DNA from: Halisarca cf. caerulea
Taxonomy: Eukaryota; Porifera; Demospongiae; Chondrillida; Halisarcidae
Length of the DNA stretch: 64,000 nt
Direction: 5' to 3'
NCBI GenBank assembly: GCA_963170055.1
Contig: CAUJGJ010000324.1
Coordinates: 164,001-228,000 of the forward strand
Program-made: the position numbers and the translations under genes
Notes under the pieces: model-generated
What the model saw: only the letters and a program-made list of their open reading frames with translations
The model's database searches: none
What the model was told of the DNA's origin: nothing
Part shown: one piece after another, positions 50,101 through 57,821 of the stretch
Layout: each line of letters opens with the position of its first letter
Position numbering within the stretch: position 1 is the first letter of the stretch

Positions 50101-52383
50101 AGATTTGCAGGTTATTTTGGGCAGTGGCCAAAGAACACTATGTATACCTTTTTACGTTTATGTTCTACCTCTCTATGTATCGGTTATGAAGATCTGTGTA
50201 TCGGTTATAAATACACTGTGACCTGTAGCAAAGTGGGATCTTTTAAGTCTATATTCGCATATAGTTGGATTTGTGGGATAAATCTTAGTTATTATGGAGA
50301 AATAATATTATGTATGTGTGGTAATGCCACTACTATTTTGAAAATTGTCATGAAGTTGGCCCTTTGCCAAATCTGGTTGTACTTATGTAATGCATCAACC
50401 ATGCCCGGCTACCAGGTGTATCCTGTATCCAAACTGATGCTTTTGAAGCTTGCTCAGCAATGCTTTGGTCTGATCAGAGCCTGCCTGCAGTATCAAGTGC
50501 CATGCACCGCAGGTACTTGGATAGTCCTAATGTCAAAGATCAATTCAAATCCCTCCTGAACCCTAGGGCCTGTCTTCTAGCTTGGCAGCAAAAGGAGTCA
50601 GGTGTGTGGCCTCCAACCTTGTTTCTTGGTCTTTGCATGGAAAACTCCACCTTCAGGGTTGTAATTTGCTGTTGGCCTTCATCTTCAGACTTGGGGCTCC
50701 TCAGTGTGCTCTTTACAGCTGCCCTCATTGTAGCACAGAGGTAGACCACTCTAGCTGGTGTTCATGGCGTATAAATTGTAAGAGAAGCTACATTAATCCC
50801 TGACTGTGACAAACATCCCTGTTATTCTTGAGAGTCGTGTCCTCGATCTGCTAAACATTGTTGTAATGGCAAATGCTCTGATGGCCTCAAATGAAATCAT
50901 CTTTAGTATCCATAGACCACGGTTTGCAACTGGTTTGAGATGGTATAATATGTACATGCTGGAACTACTTTGCACAAAGAATATTGGCATGTCTTCATCC
51001 CAGGCTGGCTCCATAGGCAACTTTGCTATACACCTAATATGTAAGGGAGCCCTGTATGAAGAGTTGTCTTTGCACTCTTTTCCAATCAATTGCATTTGAA
51101 TCTACTGACGTATTTGGACAAGATGCACTCGATTTCTTCCGCAAATTGTCTGGAAGATCCCGCTCATTCTTCAAAGATCCCTTCTCTTACCTAAATCTGT
51201 CAACAAAGCAAGTATTTGCATACAAACATATATACTGAAAATGCTGTCTCTGTTAAGACTGTTGTTACATTTGAGCCTCTCTGAACTAGTGTGTGTAATG
51301 TTTTGTTTCAGGTCTGTGCTTGTTTGAGGTCTTTTAGTTTCACTTTGTTCTTGCTGTAGCTGTTAATGTGAACTACTGTTTAACGGATAGGTCAAATGTA
51401 TGGAAAGTTTTAATGGAATCCACTATCCAGGAAAGGGTGGCATTGTTTTAAAACTTTCATACATTTGACCTACCCTTTAAACAGTAGTTCAAATCAACTT
51501 AGTTTAGTTGTACAGACAGTAAATGAAGAGGGGTGCCTTTGGGTGATCCGTGGCCTTGCCTATACTGGATGGGCTTCCTAGCTTAGAAGGTAGAGCATCA
51601 GCAAACAAAGCTGAAGGTCGCCATTTTAATCCCAGCGGAAGTTCACTTTTCCTCATCACTGTTTTTCCCTGCAGTAGACCAACTTAGGCTAAGCTATGTA
51701 CAGTAGGTTTGGTTGCCCTAGACTTATTTGACCCTTATGTCTGCTGCTGAGGGTGTAAGACCTCCTTTCCTGACTAACTAGGCTAGGGTAGTTTGGGTTG
51801 CCCTTTACTTTCATAACTATTAGATCTGTTAGGGAGACACGAGGTGACTGGATACCGCACTTACCTGGGTAGTGGTTTCCATTAAATTTTCCATACTGTA
51901 GCTGCTAATGTTGTACCTTATGTTGACTATAAAAAATAGAAAAATTATACTTATTATTACAATATTATACTTATTATAGTCTTTTTCCCAATTTAATATT
52001 AAATTATTTGAATTTTTTAATTTAACCCCATAATGCACAAACTAACTATAGCGTTTTATGTTTTTGTATGCAATCAGTGCCTTGTATTTCTCAGTTGAAT
52101 CTATATTGAACAGTATCTATTTTTGCATGTTTTATTATTATTGAATCTGTATATTACTTCATTTTTGTACAAATTCTTTCACTGGGTGCCTTGTAAAGTA
52201 GCCCCTGGCTAAAGGCCTCCCCAGTTTAAATAAGTTACCTGACCTGACCTGACCTGACTTATATGTATACTCTCTCCTGTTATTCCCCAAGGTAACTCTG
52301 TACTGCTGTCCTATGACCCCCTTTGGGAGCAGTTGGTCCGTCACTATGAGAACCATGGATGCTTTGTGAAGGATCACATGTAG
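29226..52383 (+). CDS. HELZ2-like: HELZ2-like helicase-RNB-helicase protein (gene 2)
   Basis: Nineteen exons (29226-29762, 31167-31321, 32866-32937, 33009-34002, 34270-34464, 34537-34824, 35198-35279, 36361-38360, 41015-43039, 43238-43356, 43916-44010, 45114-45266, 45874-46017, 46903-47525, 47597-47708, 47940-48052, 49403-49613, 49848-50027, 52292-52383) keep phase throughout and total 8,190 nt, i.e. 2,729 residues plus stop; the true start lies upstream and was not found. Domains: 13-residue Thr/Ser repeats (30-160), MOV10-like block (180-255), helicase 1 (Walker A about 429, DEAA about 552), RNB (DP..DD about 1184-1193; HFTSPLRR 1535), acidic tract (1790-1850), helicase 2 (GPPGTGKS about 2236, DEAA about 2421). 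Vertebrate HELZ2, an interferon-induced nuclease/helicase, has this order and similar length. Confidence 0.85.
29316..29717 (+). repeat. 39 bp in-frame tandem repeat, ten units
   Basis: Exact 13-codon spacing of the (T/S)(P/S/L)K(N/T/K)T core from 29316 to 29705, with a partial eleventh unit. Confidence 0.9.
29763..31166. other. Gene 2 intron containing a MITE
   Basis: Apart from the TIR element at 30171-30617, no gene or repeat motif was recognised. Confidence 0.6.
30171..30617. mobile_element. TIR element with TTAGAA-rich interior
   Basis: CCGGTATATCTTCTAAAATT at the left is inverted as AATTTTAGAAGATATACGG at the right. The interior repeats GA(T/C)GAAA...TTAGAA words. No ORF recognised. 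Confidence 0.7.
31167..31321 (+). CDS. Gene 2 exon, MOV10/HELZ-like N block
   Basis: Encodes LAILDEQLSSSNYKNKFHYL and LYLEELEHDVTLLE, homologous to gene 1 exon 2 with the same phase 2 donor (GAA|GTAAGT). Confidence 0.8.
31624..31813. mobile_element. Pogo-type MITE
   Basis: CAGTGAAACCTGTCTAATGC at the left, GGATTAGGCAGGTTCCACTG at the right, TA at both sides. Confidence 0.75.
31857..32478 (+). mobile_element. Tc1/mariner-type deletion derivative with HTH remnant
   Basis: Ends CAGTACGGTACATAAAAAAG and its inverted counterpart CTTTTTTATGCACTGTACTG, with TA target sites at 31855-31856 and 32479-32480. Positions 32049-32260 encode a paired-like HTH with the Tc1 signature (EGEISYGKIVKCL, VSKMAV, HRKEGSGRPFKLT). 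The catalytic domain is missing, so it is non-autonomous. Confidence 0.8.
32577..32748. mobile_element. Pogo-type MITE
   Basis: CAGTGACTTCTCATTAATCC at the left, TTAATGAGAATTCACTG at the right, TA at both sides. Confidence 0.75.
32866..32937 (+). CDS. Gene 2 short exon
   Basis: 24-codon exon (CDGRYIMCYEKEVMVPKYMK) between TCTCAG and GAG|GTTAGA. Corresponds to the start of gene 1 exon 3 (CNGWYSVAMPLKGSRYPGW). Phase 2 at both ends fits its neighbours. Confidence 0.65.
33009..34002 (+). CDS. Gene 2 exon, helicase 1 motifs I-III
   Basis: After TATTAG. Contains GPFGTGKTRLLAAAA, VLLVTHHMQTANSYLELYFG, ILVDEAAQAREPEVVAALAL and IVLAGDHLQ. The last 115 bp are much closer to gene 1 at nucleotide level than the rest. 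The preceding intron is only 71 bp. Confidence 0.85.
34270..34464 (+). CDS. Gene 2 exon, helicase 1 middle
   Basis: GPDTLVLGEEARRGGLGTSL and LLTNFRSNPGILRLPSHLFY; 65 codons, phase 0 both sides. Confidence 0.8.
34537..34824 (+). CDS. Gene 2 exon, helicase 1 middle
   Basis: LHFICTSLEQGADCVLHNDS ... YVHPWPAEWGERDLSSICV; 96 codons, phase 0, ends CATCAG|GTGGGT. Confidence 0.8.
34859..35175. repeat. (GT)n microsatellite in a gene 2 intron
   Basis: About 315 bp of GT dinucleotides with a few GC, TT or AC interruptions. It fills most of the 373 bp intron 34825-35197 and ends about 20 bp before the next acceptor. Confidence 0.97.
35198..35279 (+). CDS. Gene 2 exon, start of helicase motif V
   Basis: QYVLDNLVSNEFSRLWN and NVAFDIQ(G), flanked by CTATAG and CAAG|GTACAT (phase 1), parallel to gene 1 exon 6. 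Confidence 0.75.
35280..36360. other. Gene 2 intron without recognisable content
   Basis: AT-rich; no repeat with clear ends and no coding signal seen. Confidence 0.5.
36361..38360 (+). CDS. Gene 2 exon, helicase 1 end and RNB catalytic region
   Basis: Motifs V/VI (GREYRAIFVCTSEP, NTVITRAQSLVVAVGNP), a linker, then an RNB module: PLGVVVGVLPRGD, ITIDPEDAFNLDDALTL, FGVHIANVAKYL, RRITSVYG, PMLPHSYSKNLSLNED and YQQRYPGRIP. RNase II uses four Asp (D201, D207, D209, D210 in E. coli). Here the position matching D207 is Asn (FNLDD), the other three are Asp. Ends ATTCAA|GTAAGT. Confidence 0.85.
39601..39807 (-). pseudogene. Transposase-like HTH fragment
   Basis: LRERIVHLWEQGMFVSQIVR, then a Ser/Arg-rich linker and RRIFHWR. 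Resembles the N-terminal HTH of Tc1/mariner-type transposases. Partial and overlaps the left end of the pogo-type element. Confidence 0.45.
39795..40297 (+). mobile_element. Pogo-type element with CENP-B-like HTH remnant
   Basis: CAGTCAAACCCATTTAAACT at the left and TTTTAAAGGGGTTTGACTG at the right, TA at both sides. 39990-40130 encodes LSFQDMVVLKADEE then, after a stop, RIVKEFGIANSTLSS, the recognition-helix part of pogo/Tigger (CENP-B type) transposases. Confidence 0.75.
41015..43039 (+). CDS. Gene 2 exon, RNB end and acidic linker
   Basis: 675 codons, phase 0. Has YTHFTSPLRRAVDIVVQRLL, the conserved end of the RNB domain that contributes the Arg of RNase II active sites. Residues about 1790-1850 are a repetitive Asp/Ser/Gly tract (SDEDGSDDS, DDSSDDM, SDDGSGDGYDGTDD). 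The rest is a basic C-terminal spacer ending ATTAAG|GTATAT. Confidence 0.85.
43238..43356 (+). CDS. Gene 2 exon, linker to helicase 2
   Basis: VSLEMKGENNQRVSDVMQSL, ending ACATCA|GTGAGT (phase 2). An in-frame alternative acceptor 27 bp upstream (TTTTTACAG, exon from 43211) has the better pyrimidine tract and would add nine residues. Confidence 0.65.
43916..44010 (+). CDS. Gene 2 exon before helicase 2
   Basis: RLYNSLRHLPSLSAKESSTI then DVLLGKDHHPPS, between TCTACAG and CCAA|GTAAGT (phase 1). Confidence 0.7.
44018..44200. mobile_element. Pogo-type MITE
   Basis: CAGTGAAACCTCTCTAATCT at the left, GGTTAGAGAGGTTCATTG at the right, TA at both sides; a poly-G run at about 44170. It starts only 8 bp after the exon ending at 44010. 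Confidence 0.8.
44201..45113. other. Remainder of a gene 2 intron
   Basis: No coding or clearly bounded repeat seen. Confidence 0.5.
45114..45266 (+). CDS. Gene 2 exon, helicase 2 start
   Basis: TGGGKAIEKFLDNHKDVVEM, LNKLQQVALKQGMENRFQLI then QGPP(G). The intron splits Walker A inside GPP-G, as the phase 1 donor CCTG|GTGAGT shows. Confidence 0.8.
45317..45570. mobile_element. Pogo-type MITE with internal 66 bp duplication
   Basis: CAGCAAAACCTCTGTAATAA at the left, TTAACAGAGGTTCACCG at the right, TA at both sides. Blocks 45391-45456 and 45457-45522 are tandem copies. Confidence 0.75.
45874..46017 (+). CDS. Gene 2 exon, helicase 2 Walker A end
   Basis: (G)TGKSVTGAHLAYAFALWN, VYCGPSNKSVEVVL. 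The donor CTCA|GTAAGC is used because the frame hits TAA twelve bases later. Confidence 0.8.
46113..46272. mobile_element. Small TIR element
   Basis: TGTATCGTACTTCACGGAGT-ATAAG at the left is roughly inverted as CTTATACCCCATAAAATGCA-GTATACA at the right; the interior has GTGTATAAGACGCACC. Confidence 0.55.
46903..47525 (+). CDS. Gene 2 exon, helicase 2 motifs II-IV
   Basis: LLQPVAKEVNILRIYGRMIE, then a charged insertion, VLCTCNE, VIIDEAAMAMEPE (motif II), VVLIGDHKQLQPI (III), GLGVSLFERL and LNVQYRM (IV). Ends AGGATG|GTTAGT. Confidence 0.85.
47597..47708 (+). CDS. Gene 2 exon, helicase 2
   Basis: HKAVCSFPSECFYDEKLVPH ... LKSFWPN(G); QYRM-HKAV across the junction matches UPF1-type QYRMHP motifs. 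Confidence 0.8.
47940..48052 (+). CDS. Gene 2 exon, helicase 2
   Basis: KWPIAFYDVVKGHEDGSTGR ... KSNTVEAKKV, between TGTTCAG and GTT|GTAAGT. Confidence 0.8.
48053..49402. other. Gene 2 intron with repeat copy 2 and a MITE
   Basis: 48430-48990 resembles parts of the dispersed repeat at 1-1200 and 53020-55520. A TIR element follows at 49117-49325. Confidence 0.6.
49117..49325. mobile_element. TIR element with CGCG-rich interior
   Basis: TATACAGTATGCTTTAATTT-TCGCG at the left is inverted as CGCGAAAATTGAAGCGTATA-CTGTA at the right; repeated TTCGCG(G/T) words inside. Confidence 0.75.
49403..49613 (+). CDS. Gene 2 exon, helicase 2
   Basis: VDIVSKLLGHYGVEASDVAV, LTPYMAQKNKIKSIL and IRVQTITESQ(G), start of motif V. 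Confidence 0.8.
49848..50027 (+). CDS. Gene 2 exon, helicase 2 motifs V-VI
   Basis: (G)SEFGIVILSTVRTQPVNE and MCVGITRSKYGLIVVG. The VGITRSK arginine is motif VI. Confidence 0.85.
50440..51240 (+). pseudogene. Decayed RT-type retroelement C-terminus (different family)
   Basis: Frames around 50500-50760 encode DSPNVKDQFKSLL, ESGVWPPTLFLGL, then FRLGAPQCALYSCPHCSTEV, a CPHC-x-(T)EVD block I associate with the C-terminal zinc finger of another abundant invertebrate RT repeat. Further on, IAFESTDVFGQDALDFFRKL (about 51077-51140) fits its last block. Many stops; weak call. Confidence 0.4.
51371..51489. mobile_element. Palindromic MITE
   Basis: Arms of about 40 bp (AACTACTGTTTAA...GGTCAAATGTATG / CATACATTTGACC...TTAAACAGTAGTT) with a spacer of about 35 bp. 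Confidence 0.8.
52292..52383 (+). CDS. Gene 2 last exon
   Basis: (G)NSVLLSYDPLWEQLVRHYEN then HGCFVKDHM and TAG. NxxLL..D..W..L..(H/Y)Y is the usual ending of UPF1-type helicase cores, and the phase 1 acceptor (CCCAAG) fits the upstream donor. Confidence 0.8.
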
Positions 52384-53019
52384 AATCGGTTTATCTGATA
52401 CATAATATTTTAATATTATTGTAATGTGTTAGTACTACATTACAGAAGTATATAATATATTCTTGGCAAATTTTGTTTACTTACAGTGTATAATTAGATT
52501 GCTTTATAAAGGATGTCTGTGTACTGTACTGCTTTGGAAGTGACATGTTTTACCAATTTTTGTATTTTTAGAGGTTATACTGTAGTGTATTGTATTATAA
52601 TATACGATGCTGTGAATAGGAAGGCTACCACTGTACACGTGGCAAGCTTAGAGGGGAACGAGAGTACAAAGACTGCCACGGCCACTGAATAGAAAGATGA
52701 AGACTGGGGTTAGAAATTTGATTGAATCAGAATCATGGAGGATTGTGGTGGTCGACATATGCACCGGCCTGGAGACCCCATGCGAATTTAGCACCGCTGC
52801 CACAGCGTTGTTTAATCATGCATGCAGTTTATTTTAGTTGTGGAAATTTTCGCCTTTAATTTATATAATTTTGGCCTTGCCATGGGAGTAGTCCATGCAC
52901 ATCGATTTCATTATAATTGGTTTTACTCTGAACCCTTAATTTCATACACGTACTGTTTTTCTGAAGCTGGAAGTCTTTGAAGGTACAATAATATTATTTT
53001 CAACATTTGAGGACCGTTT
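52384..53019. other. Intergenic, downstream of gene 2
   Basis: AT-rich 3' UTR or intergenic sequence; no canonical AATAAA close to the stop and no repeat recognised. Confidence 0.5.
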
Positions 53020-54017
53020 CAGAGATATCAAAGTAAATTAGGCATGCTTGCAAGAAAAAGCACCACAAACAGGGTGGTTTGAGGGGGGAATCCTGGGAAT
53101 GGCTTCCCCTCAAATATAATTGTAGCTATCACCTTCATTTTCGTGAATGAACATTGTCATGAATTGATCATGAATCCATTTATAAAGGGTATAATTTGCC
53201 AAAAATGCTTATTAATAATATCAGTATAAGTTTGCATTAATCAATCTTAAGTTGATTCCATTGATACATAAGTATGTTTATTGTACCAAAATTGCACAAT
53301 GTCATGCATGGTTTAGCTTAATTTGCTCCAAACAGCATGGCATATATAAGCATTCATGCTAGGGGTTATTACATAGGTACAGTACTTATAGTATGCATAT
53401 TTTTTGCACATATGTAGGGTTTTTTTAGAGGGAGGGGGCACAGGGGGTATCCCCCTTGAAATTTTATCACATGCACACATGCACAATATTGCAACAGACT
53501 GATCTGTGTATATACTGTATTAATTTAAAAATAAACAGTTTGATTGGTGTACGTATACGTAGAACAGCCTCAGTTCTATCACCTCACGCATGGGGTAAAA
53601 ATAACTAAAAATTTCCCTGGCCCGGGGCCGGGGAGCATACCCCCAGACCCCCGCGGCCCCTATGATTCCACATACATATCTGCCCAAAATTACATCACTA
53701 CTTTGCCATTGCCCCCTATAGCTATATATCATTATCCTGAAAGAACAACCTGATGTGCGTGCTACATGGATGTGTGTGCTTTTCATTGAATACATATTAT
53801 GAGCATATATCATTAATTACACGCTTGCACCACAATGATGTGTGCATGCGTACATATATACAGATGCGTAAGATCCCCCATCAAACATTTGACCCCAGAT
53901 AAAACTCTGACTATATAAGAAACAAATCGCTAGCACTCGTGAAGTGACTTAATTCTCAAATTAAATGCATATATATAAGGGCACATACAACAAGTAAGTT
54001 ACAGCTAGTGCAGCCAA

Positions 54018-54112
54018 TTGAGTGTGCATTACCTCTTTATTGCACTCGCCCTTGCATGGGCGCTTCGTGTCCCCGCGGGACTTGAGCAATAAATATGCTA
54101 ATGCACACTTGT
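54018..54112. repeat. Small palindromic repeat
   Basis: AGTGTGCATTA...TTTATTGC near 54020 is inverted as GCAATAAATATGCTAATGCA-CACTT near 54085-54112. Confidence 0.7.
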
Positions 54113-55019
54113 GGACATATAACTATTACATACGTATAATATATAATAAATGGGGAGAGAAACAAGAATTGATCATGAAATGATGCCCATGCACCTGAAT
54201 TGCCATGGAATCAAGTAATTATTATAAATATTATGTGATCTTGTCTGTGGACATTCTGAAGGTCTTAGAAAAAAGGACATGCAATGGTTCCACTGGGCCA
54301 GTATCAGCACCAACTGTTCTTCATTCCCCAATGGGTGCTGCATTATACAGGTTCCATTGTACTTCAAAGATTAATTATGCTTCTTTTTGTATATTAATTG
54401 TTGGTTCTGGCTTAATTATTTAATGTGGCTTCTTCATAAAAGTTAAAACTTAGTCAGAGAAAAACTAAATTAGGCCTGCAAAATTAATGACTAAGAAGAC
54501 AGCTATTCTGCATAATATGACTTTTGGCTAAACGTGTTAGTTATTCTTGTTGATCTTGTAAAGTTCCTTATCTACTAATTCTTCTGAGGCTTCTGAATCA
54601 AAAGATTGTCAGCTTACAATGGGCAACAGATTAGTACTTGCTCTCATTAAAAGGTGCTCTGTTCTCTCCCACATCACCTTTCTCATTATCAATCCACTAA
54701 ATTAAAACAGTTCTTCCCAATTTTGCAATCACAGCTACTTCCAGCGGCACGTAAATATATAGAACTATTCCTTTACACATACACTCCATGATTATGATAC
54801 TGTATTTGGTTGGGCATGCAGTACGATTTCTCAACAAGAGAGTTAACGGATATAATTGACATCACCAAAATGATATAGAGCCTGAAGCCCTGTAAACACT
54901 TTTGAGGAGACGTGCATGCCTCAGGGATCACTTGCTGTTCCCACATGGAAATTATAAATGGATGAAGGTCGAGACGGCTATACATAATGAGGCCAGACGA
55001 GTGCAGGGTTTGACAGCTT

Positions 55020-55117
55020 GGGTTTAGTTGGACTGAGTGCACACTAAGCAAATTCCTACATCCCGCAATATTGATGTATGAATTGACAGTACGTGTGCAC
55101 TCAGTCCAACTAAACCC
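55020..55117. repeat. Hairpin-forming inverted repeat, second copy
   Basis: Same hairpin as 630-744 (TTTAGTTGGACTGAGTGCAC / GTGCACTCAGTCCAACTAAA). Confidence 0.85.
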
Positions 55118-55611
55118 TGTCTAGCTCTGTACTTGTCTAGCCCCTATGTATAGCCCTATATGTACATGTTCATCCAGCCCTATGCCAGTCTCAGCCTTTG
55201 CCCATCCAGCCCTGTGTCCATTTTACAAATTTACCTAAGGCTTGTTCCAAGTGTTTTTGGAGTATGCCTTATAGATAAGGCATTTTGCATGGTCCTGTGT
55301 CAATCCTACATTCTTTTACCATCTTTGAATGTTGTTTATCCACCTACAATACAGTCACACCTGGTTTATATGACACCAGTTTATTGAAAACATCACTTAT
55401 CTGACACTCTGCTTTGAATCTCCATCACTAAGTTGTGTACAATCTACCCTGATTTATCTAACTCCTGGTTTATCCGACACATCTTATGAGGAACAGACAT
55501 GGTCGGATAAACGACGGCCCACTACTATGTGTAACTATTATGCTATTGTTAATGATGCTCTATACTATGTACTAAAGTACATATTATACTGCGTGGCGTG
55601 GTATGTATTAA

Positions 55612-55960
55612 GGAGTACGGGCATGTAAACTTATACCTTTCCGAGAATTGGGGAATTCAGCGAATCTTATCTTCTTCGAAAGCTCAGACCGTATTCGAAG
55701 CTGAAATGATCAATAGTACAAGATTGTCCATTCGAGCTATGTAAATATCACTCAGCCCAAGAAACTGTTGGACCTTCGCTATTCAGAATCGCGTAAGTGT
55801 TGACCCGTATACGTATCCCGATATTATATTTATTACTTTGTCCTTGCGTTCGTTGTGTGCCTCATGTATTATGTGTCTAAATAAGTCTCCTGTGGTGAGA
55901 TAAAATGTGAATGTATCGCTGTAAAATTTGGCTGTGCGCCTTAGTGAGTACTTGTATAGG
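55612..55960 (+). mobile_element. Solitary retroelement 5' leader
   Basis: Matches 7010-7360 and the array units (CCGAGAATTGGGGAATTCAG, TTCTTCGAAAGCTCAGACCG, GTGTTGACCCGTA). No coding follows. Confidence 0.8.
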
Positions 55961-57414
55961 AAATTAAAAGATCTACGTACTACTTATTAGCCATCCATGT
56001 AGGGCTATAATGGGGGGGGGGGGGGGATGGCTTTAAAGTATCTCGCCCCGCCCCATTTACACCTTGTAATTGTAGGACTACCACAACAGATTTGGACCCT
56101 CTGGGCCAAATCAGTTTGAAACAGTAAATAGTATAGTTGAACCACAGTTTCAATAATAGTGCATGATTTCATTTCAGAGTATAATAAGGTGGTGAAATTA
56201 AGCTCAGCTTGAAAATAGAAGTATGGGGTATAGAGAATCTATGATTAAACTTAGTAACCTTGACGAATAGTACAATTTGCTTGAGAATACTAGACAATAC
56301 ACAATGAAAATATAGATTGGTGACCAGACAATTACTACCATGCCATATGATTTCATTTCTAGCTGTTATATATTAATATGTGAATCTGGTTAATACTTTA
56401 TAGCACTTATCACATTCATTTGCTTGCTGATGGTAAGCAGTAGCTGATGGACAATGCTATAAATGTCGATAGTTTGCAATACCTTTGCACAATGTCGTTA
56501 ATTTTTGCCAAGTATGAAACCCTGGACAATTACCAGGCTGTCGGAATTTTCAGTGTCTCCTGAGATTTGTTATAATGAGTTTTCACTGTATGCAATTGAT
56601 CCTTCCATACAAGTGATCTCTCTCAAGATGACATTGTGGCATTGATTAAAGGAATGTTCACACACAACACCAAATGCTTCTTCTGTGGTGCTGTTGAATG
56701 TGCATAGGGTCAATCAATATTCACTAGGATGAAAATTAATGATTTCCATTGATAGATGGCTATAATAGCTATCACAGAACCATCTTCGTAATAAACTACA
56801 CAATGTCATATTTAAGTTTCCTACTGTATATAGCTGAGCTTGCAGCTCACTTTTTCCTTGCTTTTCTCTCCATCGTAGCAGTATTGACAAGTTCTTGCAA
56901 GGGATTTATAGGACTTTTCCTTTTCAAAAATACAAAATAGACAGTCCAGCACTTGAATTTTGATCCTTGTTGGTGAACTATCTCTTTTTATGTGAACAAC
57001 AACTAGGCATGCATGGTTGCCTATGTTTATTTTTAAAACCTCGAGTCCATGCATTTCCTAGAAGAAATCCCAATTTACGTAGCATAGAGGGGCTTAGAAT
57101 ATACAGGAGGTTCACAGATTTTCGAAATTATTTCCAATTAAATTGGAAGGACATTTATTGCATGGGTCAAACCTTCTTATGGCCATATATGCAGTTTTTG
57201 AATCCCCTTGTTATTTTTTCCTAAGTATACATAATATATTTCACCTCTGGCACAAATTCTAATTGAAATTCTGTTAGCCTACATGTTTCATGTTTGTGAA
57301 TGTAGCACTTCAATTCTATAGTTAAGTTATACTTTGTTGTCTTGTTTAATGCACAATATCTGAATTTTGACTGCATGGGTGCCTAATGTAATGGATTATA
57401 CCCTGTCCTCACAG
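55961..57414. other. Intergenic region and gene 3 upstream sequence
   Basis: A G16-17 run at about 56012, otherwise no gene or bounded repeat. 57255-57414 is homologous to the region upstream of gene 1. Confidence 0.55.
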
Positions 57415-57821
57415 GTACATGTATAAGAACTTATAGTTTGTCGATTGCAAATTTATGGCTTTTTGTGGGAATTCTCGACAATATGGAAAGTAGACGACAA
57501 TCCTCAGTTTTTAATTTATACAAGGAGGAATGGCCATCTTTAGATGGAAGTGGACAATGCAGGCTAAGACACCCTGTGAATCCACAGGTTTACTACAGAC
57601 GTGGTGGTCGTAATCAACCATTACGTAGCATTGACCCACCAGTCACACACTATGGGGCCAGACCACATCGGCCACCTCCTCAGCAACGTCCCCATTTTCA
57701 GAGTAGGGAAGGAGCTTATGATTATCAAGATGAGCAGCAGTACACCGAACCGAGTGCACATATGAAAAAAACTGGAGAACAGAAGGAAGAGGCATGTTTG
57801 AATGGAGAATTGCAGACCAAG
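57415..57821 (+). CDS. HELZ2-like: HELZ2-like paralogue, first coding exon only (gene 3)
   Basis: Follows acceptor CCTCACAG. ATG at 57483 gives 113 codons: MESRRQSSVFNLYKEEWPSL..., a Pro/His/Arg-rich middle (RPPPQQRPHF) and CLNGELQTK, ending ACCAAG|GTAGTT, exactly as in gene 1 (TNGELRTK). Homology to gene 1 exon 1 is clear at both ends and in the flanking intron words. No further helicase exon is visible up to 64000, so the gene either continues beyond the window across the Gypsy insertion or is a broken duplicate. Confidence 0.65.
57455..57493 (+). promoter_or_regulatory. Upstream ORF overlapping the gene 3 start
   Basis: ATG at 57455 opens 12 codons in the +1 frame, ending at TAG 57491-57493, beyond the main ATG at 57483. 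Same arrangement as gene 1 at 17769. Confidence 0.45.

Larger units (their letters stand above)
50028..52291. other. Last gene 2 intron with retroelement fossil and palindrome
   Basis: Contains a decayed retroelement (50440-51240), a MITE-like palindrome (51371-51489), a short dispersed repeat (52192-52235) also found inverted at 8399, and a short (CCTGA)n run at about 52240. Confidence 0.6.
53020..55520. repeat. Dispersed repeat, copy 3 (longest)
   Basis: 53020-53300 resembles 1-200, 54560-54670 resembles 490-560, and 54955-55520 resembles 560-1180, in the same order. The interior 53400-54500 is unique to this copy and includes a GC-rich block near 53615. No coding region supported. Confidence 0.65.

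Noticed and set aside
50793..51095. 100-residue minus-strand ORF in the last gene 2 intron
   Set aside because: Lies antisense to the decayed retroelement, whose plus-strand blocks on either side are recognisable; likely a shadow.
56749..57224. Short ORFs upstream of gene 3
   Set aside because: No conserved motifs and no matching sequence upstream of gene 1, so no exon is claimed.
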